DNA of 64,000 nt from Rhizobium sp. CCGE531 (GTDB taxonomy: Bacteria > Pseudomonadota > Alphaproteobacteria > Rhizobiales > Rhizobiaceae). The DNA lies in contig NZ_CP032684.1 in assembly GCF_003627795.1 (NCBI RefSeq), forward strand, positions 1,341,001 to 1,405,000, read 5' to 3'. Shown here one piece after another: positions 54,731 to 63,597 of the stretch (positions are counted from its first letter, which is position 1; each line of letters opens with the position of its first letter). The notes under the pieces were generated by a model. That model did not search any database. It was not told the origin of the DNA and saw only the letters and a program-made list of their open reading frames with translations. Both the position numbers and the translations under genes were made by a program.

Positions 54731-55387
54731 GTGACCATTGTGAAAAATAAGAAAGAGACGGAAAATCCTTCGCCGCGCAAACGCGGGCGCCCGCCTGCCT
54801 TCGATCGCGAAACGGTTCTCGCCGCGGCGCGCGACACATTCTGGAGACATGGCTACGACGGTTCCTCCATCGCCGATTTGACGGCGACGATGGGGATCAC
54901 GCCGCAGAGCCTCTATGCCGCCTTCGGTTCGAAGGCGGAGCTTTATCGGGAGACGCTCGAACAGTATCGCCGCATGCCGCGGCCGGAGCCCGGCAATCCG
55001 TTTCAGGACAAGATGGATACGGCGGCGGCCTTCGAGCGCTTTCTGACGAATTCCGCCAAGATCTTCACTGCCCCGGAACACCCGAAGGGCTGCATGATAT
55101 CGACGGCGGTGCTGAATTGCGCCGAAGAAAACGAACCGATCGCCCATCACGTCGCATCGATGCGCTTGCAGACGCTGGATATCTTCACCGCTAGGATCGA
55201 ACGTGGCATCGCGGAAGGCGACATGCGGTCGGACGCTGACGCTCGCTCGCTTGCGCGCTTTCTTGGAGCGATCGTGCAGGGCATGTCCGTCCAGGCGCGC
55301 GACGGTGCGACCACGGACGAATTGCTTGCCCTGATGTTCCACGGTCTCAGCGAACTGAAGAAGTATCAGCTGAGGCAAGAAACCTAA
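54731..55387 (+). CDS. TetR/AcrR family regulator
   Basis: The 218-residue protein has an N-terminal helix-turn-helix (residues about 23-70: DTFWRHGYDGSSIADLTATMGITPQSLYAAFGSKAELY, in two parts) after a basic segment, and a C-terminal effector domain with a CMISTAVLNCAEE stretch seen in this subgroup. It starts with GTG at 54731 and lies 66 bases from the divergent serine hydrolase gene, its likely target. A TATAAT-like sequence (54678-54684) lies in that gap. Confidence 0.93.
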   Translation: MTIVKNKKETENPSPRKRGRPPAFDRETVLAAARDTFWRHGYDGSSIADLTATMGITPQSLYAAFGSKAELYRETLEQYRRMPRPEPGNPFQDKMDTAAAFERFLTNSAKIFTAPEHPKGCMISTAVLNCAEENEPIAHHVASMRLQTLDIFTARIERGIAEGDMRSDADARSLARFLGAIVQGMSVQARDGATTDELLALMFHGLSELKKYQLRQET

Positions 55388-55401
55388 CTCGCCGCAAAGA
55401 A

Positions 55402-55430
55402 AAACCCGGCGACCGAGATCGCCGGGTTTC
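55402..55430. terminator. terminator between TetR and secreted-protein genes
   Basis: An 11-bp stem (AAACCCGGCGA with its complement, 6-base loop) has TTTTT on the minus strand, ending the convergent gene at 55458, and a weaker T tract on the plus strand for the TetR gene. The stem is nearly identical to the aspS terminator. Confidence 0.85.
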
Positions 55431-55457
55431 TGAATAGCATCGGGAACGAACGACGGC

Positions 55458-56645
55458 TTAGTCGTTCGAGGAGACCTTGAGGCCGATGACCTGCGGGATC
55501 GTCTGCGGCGCGCCCATGGCGGCGCCGATGATCATCGGCACCGGCACCGGCTTGCCGGGGGCGGCGGTGACGGTCAGGCTCTTCGGATTGTCGAGATAGG
55601 CATTGACTGCCGATGAAACGGCGTTCTGCAGTTCCGGAATGTTGAGCTGCGCCATCATGATCGGCGTCATCGCCTTCAGCGTGTCGGCCAGCTGCTTGCC
55701 CGTGACGCCCTGCTGCTTGCCGGCGAAATCGAGCGCGCGCGTGGTGATCGAGGCATCGTCGAAGCGGATCGCGGCACTGTTGAAGGTCAGCTGCTGAAGA
55801 AGGCCCAGCATGGCGAGGCCAGCCGACTGTTGCGCTTCCTGCTGGTTCGGATTGGAGCGAACCGTCTTGAGCGCTTCCTGCAGCGACTTCGCGAAAGCGG
55901 GCGTGTAGCCGGAAATGCTGAAGGCGAGGTTCAGCTTGCCGATATCCTTGAAGTCGAAGGAATATTCGGAGATATTGATCGTGCCGGGACCGATCTCCCA
56001 GCTGCCCTTCATGGCGATCGTGCCATCGATCTGTTGCAGCTTGAGCGCTTCGATCGCTTCCTTTGACTTCTGGTCGTCGACCTTGCTGAGATCGGCTTTG
56101 ACGCCGTTGATCTTTGCGTCGAAGTCGAGGCCCGACTTGTCGCCGCGCTTGTTCATCGTTGCATCGGCGCCCTCGATCGAGAACACTTCGGTGCCGTCTT
56201 TGGTGACGGAGAGGGCGCCGGCATGGGCGCTCTTGTAATAGAGGAGCGAGGCGAGGTCGCCCTTGGTTGCGTCAGCCGGAACTTCGACGCCGTTCAGCTT
56301 GAGGTCGCTGGCCGAAAAAGCCGCGCCATCCTTGTTGAAATCGACATCCGCGAAGTCGATTTCCTCGATCGTGTAACCGCCGTTGTTTTCCTCGACGCCG
56401 TCCAGGGTGATTTCGCCGAGCGGGATGCTGTCTTCCATGCCGGTCGCCTTGAAGCTTGCGTCCTTCAGCGTCACGGTGTCGCCGTCGATATCGATACCCC
56501 CAGCGGCAATCGAAGCGCCCTGCTGGCCGTAGATGTCGTTGATCTTCTTCAGCAGGTCGTTGCCGTCAAGGGCGAAGGCCGAGCTGGCGAAGGACAGGAT
56601 GGCAGCGCTGCAGAGCATCAGCCGCGTGGTCCGATAGAAAGTCAT
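55458..56645 (-). CDS. secreted protein of unknown function
   Basis: The 395-residue product has a signal peptide (about 25 residues, to AFA) and a body of beta-rich repeats in the first 240 residues (TVTLKDASFKATG, GEITLDGVEENNGGYTIEEI, LKLNGVEVP), followed by helical stretches with a Gln-rich part. Layers of aligned 'ground-floor' strands recall lipid-transfer or AsmA-type proteins, but I do not recognise a family. It is monocistronic, diverges from parC over 233 bases that hold nothing clear, and probably is periplasmic. The ATG at 56645 follows GAGGAAA. Confidence 0.7.
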   Translation of the reverse strand: MTFYRTTRLMLCSAAILSFASSAFALDGNDLLKKINDIYGQQGASIAAGGIDIDGDTVTLKDASFKATGMEDSIPLGEITLDGVEENNGGYTIEEIDFADVDFNKDGAAFSASDLKLNGVEVPADATKGDLASLLYYKSAHAGALSVTKDGTEVFSIEGADATMNKRGDKSGLDFDAKINGVKADLSKVDDQKSKEAIEALKLQQIDGTIAMKGSWEIGPGTINISEYSFDFKDIGKLNLAFSISGYTPAFAKSLQEALKTVRSNPNQQEAQQSAGLAMLGLLQQLTFNSAAIRFDDASITTRALDFAGKQQGVTGKQLADTLKAMTPIMMAQLNIPELQNAVSSAVNAYLDNPKSLTVTAAPGKPVPVPMIIGAAMGAPQTIPQVIGLKVSSND

Positions 56646-56878
56646 TATGGCGTTTCCTCGTTGAGCCGGTAGTATATTGGCGGGGGCGTACAGATTGAGC
56701 GTGTACTGCGCTGACTTATATTGATCTTTCTCCGAAAATCCAATGACAATGAGCGTTGAAAGCAGGTGCAGCAAAAATGTATCGGTGGCCATCTCGCAGG
56801 ATGGCCGAAATGCCTTCATCCACAGGTGCTTTCCGCTGATTTCTTGCCGGGAATCGCCATCTCCGATAGTCAAGGGCC

Positions 56879-59137
56879 ATGGGACAAAATCTTACACCGC
56901 CGTCCGGTGACGGCGACGACAACATCGTTCCGGTCGACCTGAAGGCCGCGCTCGAAGAGCGCTATCTGGCCTATGCTCTGTCGACCATTACGCAACGCGC
57001 GCTTCCCGACGTTCGCGACGGGTTGAAGCCGGTGCATCGCCGCATCGTCTATGCGATGAGCGAGATGGGGCTTCGCCCCAATGCCGCCTTCCGCAAATGC
57101 GCCAAGATCGTCGGCGAGGTGATGGGTAACTATCACCCGCATGGTGACCAGTCGATCTATGACGCGCTGGCGCGCCTGGCGCAGGATTTCTCGCAGCGCT
57201 ACACGCTGGTCAACGGCCAGGGCAATTTCGGCAATATCGACGGCGATAGCCCGGCCGCGATGCGCTACACCGAGTCCAAGATGACGGCGGTTTCCGAACT
57301 GCTGCTCGAAGGGATCGATCAGGATGCGGTCGATTTTCGCGATACCTACGACGAGTCGAATTCCGAGCCGATTGTTCTGCCGGGCGCCTTTCCAAATCTG
57401 CTCGCCAACGGTTCCTCCGGCATTGCTGTCGGCATGGCGACCTCCATTCCGTCACACAACGCCCATGAGCTCTGCGACGCCGCGCTGCATCTGATCAAGG
57501 ATCGCGATGCCACCGTCGAGAAGCTCGTGGAACTCTATATTCCCGGCCCGGATTTTCCGACGGGTGGCATCATCATCGACGATCGCCAGAGCATCATCGA
57601 AAGCTACAAGACCGGCCGCGGCGGCTTCCGCGTTCGCTCCAAATGGGAGATCGAGGATCTCGGCCGTGGCGGCTACCAGATCGTCATTACCGAAATCCCG
57701 TTCCAGGTGCAGAAGTCGCGGCTGATCGAAAAGATCGCCGAACTGCTTATCGCGCGCAAACTGCCGCTGCTCGAGGACATCCGCGATGAATCCGCGGAGG
57801 ATATCCGCGTCGTCCTGATCCCGAAGAGCCGTACCGTCGACGCGACGATCCTGATGGAATCGATGTTCAAGCTGACGGAGCTGGAGAGCCGCTTCCCGCT
57901 GAACATGAACGTTCTGTCCATGGGCCGCATTCCCAAGGTCATGGCGCTGAACGAAGTGCTGAAGGAATGGCTGGATCATCGCCGCGAAGTGCTGCTGCGC
58001 CGCTCGCGCTTCCGGCTCGCCGCCATCGAAAAACGGCTGGAGATCCTCGGCGGCTTCCTGATCGCCTACCTCAACATCGACGAGGTCATCGCCATCATCC
58101 GCGAGGAGGACGAGCCGAAGCCCGTGATGATGGAGCGGTTCGGCCTCACGGACAATCAGGTCGAGGCGATCCTCAACATGCGGCTGCGGTCCTTGCGCAA
58201 GCTGGAAGAGTTCGAGATCCGCAAGGAATTCGACGGCCTGACCAAGGAGAAGGCCGATATCGAGGCATTGCTCGCCTCGGAAGAAAAGCAGTGGCAGACG
58301 GTTTCCTGGGAAATCGGCGAGGTGAAGAAGAAATTCGCCAAGGCGACCGAGATCGGCCGCCGCCGCACGCAATTTGCCGAAGCGCCGGAAGCCGACGATG
58401 CCGCCATTCAGCAGGCGATGATCGAGAAGGAGCCGATCACCGTCGTCGTCTCTGAAAAAGGCTGGATCCGCGCCCTGAAGGGCCATATTTCCGATACCTC
58501 GTCGCTGACCTTCAAGGAGGGCGATGGTCTGAAGGTTGCCTTCCCGGCGCAGACGACGGACAAGATCCTCATCATCACGACCGGCGGCAAGGCCTATACG
58601 CTCGGCGGCGACAAGCTGCCAGGCGGCCGTGGCCATGGCGAGCCGCTGCGCATCATGATCGACATGGAGAACGACCAGGACGTGCTGACCGCCTTCGTCC
58701 ACGATCCTCAGCGGAAGCAGTTGATCGCGTCGACGGCGGGCAACGGCTTCATCGTGCCCGAGGCGGAGCTGGTCGCCAATACCCGCAAGGGCAAGCAGAT
58801 CATGAACGTCTCCTATCCCGATGAGACGAAGCTTCTCGTGCCGATTTCCGGCGATCATGTCGCCGTGGTCGGCGAGAACCGCAAGATGGTCATCTTCCCG
58901 CTTTCGCAGGTGCCGGAAATGTCGCGCGGCAAGGGCGTGCGCCTGCAGCGCTACAAGGATGGCGGCATTGCCGACATCCGGTGCTTCGTGATTGCCGACG
59001 GCCTGACATGGGAAGACAGCGCCGGCCGTACCTTCACCAGGACCAAGGACGAACTGGCGGAATGGCTGGGCGATCGCGCCGGCGCCGGCAGAGCCGTGCC
59101 AAAGGGCTTCCCGAGAAGCGGCAGGTTTTCGGGGTAA
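56879..59137 (+). CDS. parC: DNA topoisomerase IV subunit A
   Basis: ParC cleaves and rejoins DNA in topoisomerase IV, which decatenates daughter chromosomes. The 752-residue length is normal. [14 protein letters not shown], the active tyrosine Y130 in [10 protein letters not shown] and the quinolone-region [13 protein letters not shown] are visible. The C-terminal domain ([11 protein letters not shown] and [17 protein letters not shown]) supports ParC over GyrA, which has a GyrA-box. At the site equal to S80 of E. coli ParC there is Gln91 and at E84 Asp95. Confidence 0.96.
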   Translation: MGQNLTPPSGDGDDNIVPVDLKAALEERYLAYALSTITQRALPDVRDGLKPVHRRIVYAMSEMGLRPNAAFRKCAKIVGEVMGNYHPHGDQSIYDALARLAQDFSQRYTLVNGQGNFGNIDGDSPAAMRYTESKMTAVSELLLEGIDQDAVDFRDTYDESNSEPIVLPGAFPNLLANGSSGIAVGMATSIPSHNAHELCDAALHLIKDRDATVEKLVELYIPGPDFPTGGIIIDDRQSIIESYKTGRGGFRVRSKWEIEDLGRGGYQIVITEIPFQVQKSRLIEKIAELLIARKLPLLEDIRDESAEDIRVVLIPKSRTVDATILMESMFKLTELESRFPLNMNVLSMGRIPKVMALNEVLKEWLDHRREVLLRRSRFRLAAIEKRLEILGGFLIAYLNIDEVIAIIREEDEPKPVMMERFGLTDNQVEAILNMRLRSLRKLEEFEIRKEFDGLTKEKADIEALLASEEKQWQTVSWEIGEVKKKFAKATEIGRRRTQFAEAPEADDAAIQQAMIEKEPITVVVSEKGWIRALKGHISDTSSLTFKEGDGLKVAFPAQTTDKILIITTGGKAYTLGGDKLPGGRGHGEPLRIMIDMENDQDVLTAFVHDPQRKQLIASTAGNGFIVPEAELVANTRKGKQIMNVSYPDETKLLVPISGDHVAVVGENRKMVIFPLSQVPEMSRGKGVRLQRYKDGGIADIRCFVIADGLTWEDSAGRTFTRTKDELAEWLGDRAGAGRAVPKGFPRSGRFSG

Positions 59138-59160
59138 GGCTTGGTTGAGCTGAGCTAAAG

Positions 59161-59220
59161 GCAATCGGCCGTCGCGGTCGATTGCAGCGACGAACGCCCT
59201 GAGCCCTGGCGAAGGGCCGG
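59161..59220 (+). repeat. dispersed 60-bp repeat, copy 2
   Basis: This copy lies between parC and the Doc gene, in the opposite orientation to the one at 25148-25207. The stem is GCAATCG with CGATTGC (7 bp) with a different loop; the 43-base core differs in two bases. It fills much of the 147-base gap. Confidence 0.7.
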
Positions 59221-59284
59221 GTGGTATGGCGTCTCGACTGCGAAAGCCTGAAGCTTGACGAGGGCCGATCGACGCCTGAAGGCT

Positions 59285-59674
59285 TCAATCAGTGTGGGGG
59301 ACGCAGACGTCTCGCAGAAAACGTGTAGCTCCCTCTTCATCGATTTCTCCGGTGGCCACCGCTATGACGAAGCTGTAAAGATTGGCGTCCGTCGTTTGAA
59401 TACGGTAGCCGTTTTCCATAAGAAAGACTGCGGTCGCCACGATGGCGATGCGTTTGTTGCCATCTATGAAGGCGTGGTTTTTCACCAGCCCAAATAGATA
59501 AGCGGCCGCTAGTTCGATGATGTCATCACCGCCGTATTGAGCTTTGTTAATCGGGCGTGCCAAGGCGGATTCGAGGGAGCCCTCGTCTCGTAGACCATAG
59601 GAACCGCCGAACCTTTTGATCTGCATCTTGTGCAATTGCTCAATGAGCGGCCTAGTCAGGAAGATAAAGGGCAT
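59285..59674 (-). CDS. Doc family toxin (Fic fold)
   Basis: The 129-residue protein has the Fic/Doc motif H67-A-F-I-D-G-N-K-R75. P1 Doc phosphorylates EF-Tu and stops translation, so a similar toxic kinase-like role is likely here. It overlaps the upstream AbrB-type antitoxin gene by one base. Partnering with an AbrB/MazE-fold protein rather than Phd is one known arrangement. The complete motif and length indicate an active toxin. Confidence 0.9.
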   Translation of the reverse strand: MPFIFLTRPLIEQLHKMQIKRFGGSYGLRDEGSLESALARPINKAQYGGDDIIELAAAYLFGLVKNHAFIDGNKRIAIVATAVFLMENGYRIQTTDANLYSFVIAVATGEIDEEGATRFLRDVCVPHTD

Positions 59675-59895
59675 TACTCCGCCAGCTTCTTGAGCGCCAC
59701 TTTGTATTGATCCATGAAGCGCTGCGCATGCTCCATCTGGCGTGCAAAATCCGCGTCAGCCGGCTGCATCAGCAATCCACCATCTTTCAAACTGACTTCC
59801 AAGCTGTCACCGGCTCCAAGACCAAGCTGATCAAGGATTTCCTTCGGAATAATCACGCCTTCGGAATTGCCGATCTTGCGGATGGTGACGTTCAT
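59674..59895 (-). CDS. AbrB/MazE-fold antitoxin
   Basis: The 73-residue product has the swapped-hairpin SpoVT-AbrB domain (VTIRKIGNSEGVIIPKEIL, residues 3-21) and a charged C-terminal tail that probably binds and neutralises the Doc toxin. Dimers of this fold usually bind palindromes in their own promoter, and such a palindrome is found just upstream. It starts at ATG 59895. Confidence 0.9.
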   Translation of the reverse strand: MNVTIRKIGNSEGVIIPKEILDQLGLGAGDSLEVSLKDGGLLMQPADADFARQMEHAQRFMDQYKVALKKLAE

Positions 59896-59902
59896 ATCTC
59901 AG

Positions 59903-59949
59903 CTCCAATGTAATAACCTAGTTATAACATTGGAGGAGCGTTGCTTCAA
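59903..59949 (-). promoter_or_regulatory. toxin-antitoxin promoter and operator
   Basis: A 33-bp palindrome (59903-59935) has arms CTCCAATGTAATAAC and CTCCAATGTTATAAC, with 14 of 15 bases matching around CTA. On the minus strand it overlaps a minus-10 TATAAC (59921-59926); a minus-35 TTGAAG (59944-59949) is 17 bases away. The minus-35 touches the end of the upstream EamA gene. This layout suits self-repression by the antitoxin. Confidence 0.75.
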
Positions 59950-60842
59950 GGCGCGAGGGCTTGCGCGATGATTGCTGCTCTCGCCTTCACCCGCGCCTGC
60001 CAGAGCGAGTGAGCGGCAAGCGCCAGGATCAATATGCCGCCGCCGGCAAGCGTCATGTTGGTGGGCGCCTCGAAGAAGATCAGCCAGACCCATATGGGCG
60101 CGAGAATCGTTTCCAGCAGATAGAACATCGCTACTTCCGGTGCCGAGAGAAAGCGCGGGCCGGTGGCAAGGCACCAGAAAGAAAGCGGCATCAGCACCGC
60201 GCCGTCGAAAAGGATCCAGCCGGGATGTTCGATGGAAAAGCCCGAGGGCGCTATGTGGTAGAGCCCGACGGCGGCCGGGATGACGGCGGCCAGCAAGGAA
60301 GCGAAGCCCATATCCCGACCCGAGGCACGGCTGATGGTGATGGCGCAGGCGATGGAAAACGATGCGAGTACGGAGAGCGCATCGCCCAAGAGATGGCCAC
60401 CTTCCATGCCGTCGCCAACGATCAGGCCGACCCCGAGGATCATGACGCCCATGGTGATGAAGGTCGAAAGGGCAGGGCGCTCCTTGAGGAAAATCCAGGA
60501 GAGAAGCGCGGTGAACATCGGGTTGAGCGCGATGATGAAGACGACGTTTGCCGCCGTCGTGTAATAGACGGCAAGGAGAAAGGCGATGGTCGTCAACCCG
60601 TAGAAGAAGCCGACGGGAAGTCCGAGCCAACCGGGCAGCACGCTTCGCAGCGAACCCGTAACACGGCGGACGACGAAAAGTGCGGCGAGCGCCACGACGA
60701 TGGTCGCAAGGCTGCGTGCCGACAACACCGACCAGACCTCACCGCTGGAAAGCCGGATCAGCGGTATGTCCATCGATAGGGCGAGCCCGCCGAGCGTGGT
60801 CAGCAACAGGCCCTTTTGATGATCCGAAAGACGGGAGGACAT
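59946..60842 (-). CDS. EamA family (DMT) transporter
   Basis: The 298-residue protein has about ten membrane segments in two EamA repeats, as in drug/metabolite exporters. It starts in line with bpt, with no gap between the bpt stop and its ATG, so it is probably co-transcribed. The substrate is unknown. Its stop overlaps the promoter of the toxin-antitoxin pair. Confidence 0.88.
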   Translation of the reverse strand: MSSRLSDHQKGLLLTTLGGLALSMDIPLIRLSSGEVWSVLSARSLATIVVALAALFVVRRVTGSLRSVLPGWLGLPVGFFYGLTTIAFLLAVYYTTAANVVFIIALNPMFTALLSWIFLKERPALSTFITMGVMILGVGLIVGDGMEGGHLLGDALSVLASFSIACAITISRASGRDMGFASLLAAVIPAAVGLYHIAPSGFSIEHPGWILFDGAVLMPLSFWCLATGPRFLSAPEVAMFYLLETILAPIWVWLIFFEAPTNMTLAGGGILILALAAHSLWQARVKARAAIIAQALAP

Positions 60843-61619
60843 TCAGCGGAAAGTGTCATTGTCGCCGTCGGCGGGATCGAAACGCTCCCAGCCGCGCGGC
60901 GTGAGATGTTCCTGCGGCTGAAAGCGCGTCTTATAGTCCATCTTGCGCGAGCCCTTGACCCAATAGCCGAGATAGATATGCGGCAAGCCGAGCGCCTTCG
61001 TCCGCTTGATATGATCGAGGATCATGAAGGTGCCAAGCGATCGCGCGTCGAAATCGGGATTGAAGTAGGAGTAGACCATCGACAGCCCGTCGCTCATGAC
61101 GTCGGTCAAAGCCGCCGCCAGCAACTCGCCTTTCGGGCGCTGTTCCAGCCCAGCCCCTTCCTCGCGGCGGCGATATTCGATGATGCGGGTATTCACATGC
61201 GTGTCCTCGACCATGATCGCATAGTCGAGCACGGTCATGTCGGACATGCCGCCGTGCTGGTGGCGATAGTCGAGATAGCGGCGGAAGAGCGAATATTGCT
61301 CGCTTGAAGGCTGCGCGGGAAATTCGGTGGCGATAACGTCGCTATTGGCGGCCAGAATGCGCCGCATCGAGCGGCTGGGCTCAAATTCTTGGGCGAGGAT
61401 GCGTACGGACACGCAGGCGCGGCATGCTTCGCAGGCGGGCCGATAGGCGATGTTCTGCGAGCGCCGGAAGCCGCCTTGGGTCAGGATATCGTTCATCTCG
61501 GCTGCGCGGGGGCCGACGAGATGGGTGAAGACTTTGCGCTCCATCTCGTTCGGCAGGTACGGGCAGGCAGCCGGTGCCGTCAGATAAAACTGCGGAGAAG
61601 GCGTCGACTGCGTGTTCAT
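60843..61619 (-). CDS. bpt: aspartate/glutamate leucyltransferase
   Basis: Bpt adds leucine from leucyl-tRNA to proteins with N-terminal Asp or Glu, sending them to ClpAP (N-end rule). The 258-residue protein has the family opening [24 protein letters not shown], the cysteine-rich [16 protein letters not shown] and late [18 protein letters not shown]. It lies immediately upstream of the EamA gene. The assignment as Bpt rather than arginyltransferase rests on the bacterial family. Confidence 0.94.
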   Translation of the reverse strand: MNTQSTPSPQFYLTAPAACPYLPNEMERKVFTHLVGPRAAEMNDILTQGGFRRSQNIAYRPACEACRACVSVRILAQEFEPSRSMRRILAANSDVIATEFPAQPSSEQYSLFRRYLDYRHQHGGMSDMTVLDYAIMVEDTHVNTRIIEYRRREEGAGLEQRPKGELLAAALTDVMSDGLSMVYSYFNPDFDARSLGTFMILDHIKRTKALGLPHIYLGYWVKGSRKMDYKTRFQPQEHLTPRGWERFDPADGDNDTFR

Positions 61620-61801
61620 CTGCCGTTGATTGCCCTTTCTTTCGGCACCTGTTTTCTACAAGCATGGCCCAAGTTTGGAAAACGTCAACTACGTCCTTCG
61701 CTAAAGATCGAAGTTTCCTAATTCATGATGCATTCGGGTGCCGCCTCGCGGATCGTTTGCCCCGCGAGGGGTGGTCTATTTGATATCGCGATGTGCGTGT
61801 T

Positions 61802-62260
61802 TCAGGCGGTGCGGGCGATGACCGTGCCAAGCAGCAGGTCGTGCACCAGTCGGCTGCGCTCGGTAAAAAGGCCCACCAGCAGGATCAGCGGCGTCAGCAC
61901 CGAGTTCAGAATCCAGAATAGCGCCAGGTGGACGATCGCCGTCAGGAAATCCATCCGCCGGCCATCGACGCGGACCATGGTGAGGCCCATGGCGCGCATG
62001 CCGAGCGAAGCCTGGTAGGGGCCGCCGAGCGTCCAGCCGAAATACGATCCGGCAACGATGATGAAGAGCGCGGGATAGAGGATGAAACCAAGTCCCAGCG
62101 TCAGGATCGAAACGAAAAACAGCACGACGGCGGCTGGAATGCAGAGCAGCGCGACGATGATGTAATCGACGATGAATGCGAAGATGCGCCGGCTCAGCAC
62201 GCCACTATAGGCGCGCCAATCGTCCGGTGCTGCATAGAGCGGGCTGGGGTTCAGGCTCAT
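61802..62260 (-). CDS. RDD family membrane protein
   Basis: The 152-residue product has the RDD domain (SRRIFAFIVDYIIVALLCIP, with the Arg and two Asp in the first helices) and two or three membrane segments. Some RDD proteins are Na+/H+ antiporters, but most are unknown. It lies downstream of hemB and upstream of bpt, each separated by about 180 bases. A palindrome (CCTCGCGG, 61744-61769) follows it, without a T tract. Confidence 0.85.
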   Translation of the reverse strand: MSLNPSPLYAAPDDWRAYSGVLSRRIFAFIVDYIIVALLCIPAAVVLFFVSILTLGLGFILYPALFIIVAGSYFGWTLGGPYQASLGMRAMGLTMVRVDGRRMDFLTAIVHLALFWILNSVLTPLILLVGLFTERSRLVHDLLLGTVIARTA

Positions 62261-62440
62261 CGTTTTTGCTCCTTCGCGCTAGCCCCTTCAATCCTTCGGA
62301 TCTTCGAGGGGCCAATGCCAGTTAAAGATCCCTCTGCGACTTTTATGCGACCGACAGGTCACGCAAGGCCGCGGCAAGGGAAACATTGGCCGAACATATG
62401 GTATCAGGTCCGGCAAATACAATAAGCGAATGGCGCGGCG

Positions 62441-63454
62441 CTATTTTCGTGCGAGATGTCTTGCCACGTCCATTGCGAAATAGGTGAGGATGCCATCGCA
62501 GCCGGCGCGCTTGAAGGCGAGCAGGGTTTCGAGCATCACCCTGTCGCCGTCGATCCAGCCATTGGCGGCGGCCGCCTTGATCATCGCGTATTCGCCGGAG
62601 ACCTGATAGGCAAAGGTCGGAAGCCCGAAAGCCTCCTTCAGCCGCCAGCAGATGTCGAGATAGGGCAGGCCGGGCTTGACCATCAGCATGTCGGCGCCTT
62701 CCTCGACGTCGAGCATGGCGTCGCGCACGGCTTCCGTGCCGTTGGCCGGGTCGATGTAATAGGTCTTCTTGTCGCCCTTCAGCAGGCCACCGGTCGAAAT
62801 CGCCTCGCGATAGGGGCCGTAGAAGGCCGAGCTGAATTTCGTCGCATAGCTCATGATGCCGACATTCTGGTGGCCGGCGGCGTCGAGCGCCTGGCGGATC
62901 GCGCCGATGCGCCCGTCCATCATTTCCGACGGCGCGATAATATCGGCACCCGCATCCGCCTGGTAGACGGCAGCCAGCGCTACCTGCTCGACAGTCTCGT
63001 CGTTGACGATTTCATTGCCGCGCAGGATGCCGTCATGGCCGTGGCTGGTGAAGGGATCGAGGGCGACGTCGGTGATGACGCCGATATCAGGCACGGCCTT
63101 CTTGATCGCGGCAGTGGCAAGATTGATGAGATTGTTCTTCTTGAGGCTGTTGGAGCCGGTCTCGTCGCGCAGCTCCATTTCGATGTTCGGAAAGGTGGCG
63201 AGTGCGGGAATACCGAGATCGGCTGCTTCCTTCGCCGCTTCCACGGCCTTGTCCACCGTCATGCGGTTGACGCCGGGCATGGCGGGGATCGGCTCCAGGA
63301 TGCCGGTGCCGGGGATCAGGAAGATCGGCCAGATCAGATCGTCGACCGTCAGCCGGTTTTCCTGCACGAGGCGGCGCGTCCAATCGGCCTTGCGGTTGCG
63401 TCGCATGCGGCGATGTCCGGTGATCTCGTCGACGAGATGCGTCTTGTTCTCCAT
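62441..63454 (-). CDS. hemB: porphobilinogen synthase
   Basis: HemB condenses two 5-aminolevulinate molecules to porphobilinogen in haem and vitamin B12 synthesis. The 337-residue product has the two active lysines, K206 (MSYATKFSSAF) and the Schiff-base K260 (MLMVKPGLPYLD). The metal site has aspartates at D129, D133 and D141 in place of the zinc-binding cysteines, the magnesium-type arrangement reported for Bradyrhizobium and Pseudomonas. It is monocistronic, divergent from the gene at the right edge. Confidence 0.96.
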   Translation of the reverse strand: MENKTHLVDEITGHRRMRRNRKADWTRRLVQENRLTVDDLIWPIFLIPGTGILEPIPAMPGVNRMTVDKAVEAAKEAADLGIPALATFPNIEMELRDETGSNSLKKNNLINLATAAIKKAVPDIGVITDVALDPFTSHGHDGILRGNEIVNDETVEQVALAAVYQADAGADIIAPSEMMDGRIGAIRQALDAAGHQNVGIMSYATKFSSAFYGPYREAISTGGLLKGDKKTYYIDPANGTEAVRDAMLDVEEGADMLMVKPGLPYLDICWRLKEAFGLPTFAYQVSGEYAMIKAAAANGWIDGDRVMLETLLAFKRAGCDGILTYFAMDVARHLARK

Positions 63455-63597
63455 GATGCCGCCATCCTTCTTCGTCTATTTATGGCACTCTATATAGGCC
63501 GCGTACCTATCACGCTGTCCCCAGGATTCAAAACCAGGCGAAAAGCCGCAGCCATTATATTCTGGCGGGGCAGAAGCCTCCTACGTATTGTTCGCGC

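Noticed and set aside
53495..55378. A 627-residue fusion frame reading from TetR complement into the serine hydrolase
   Set aside because: The first 238 codons are the complement of the TetR gene; the hydrolase has its own start at 54664.
57452..59164. Minus-strand frame of 570 codons opposite parC
   Set aside because: Antisense shadow of parC.
61744..61769. CCTCGCGG/CCGCGAGG dyad after the RDD gene
   Set aside because: No T tract and no link to a start codon; too little to call a terminator or operator.
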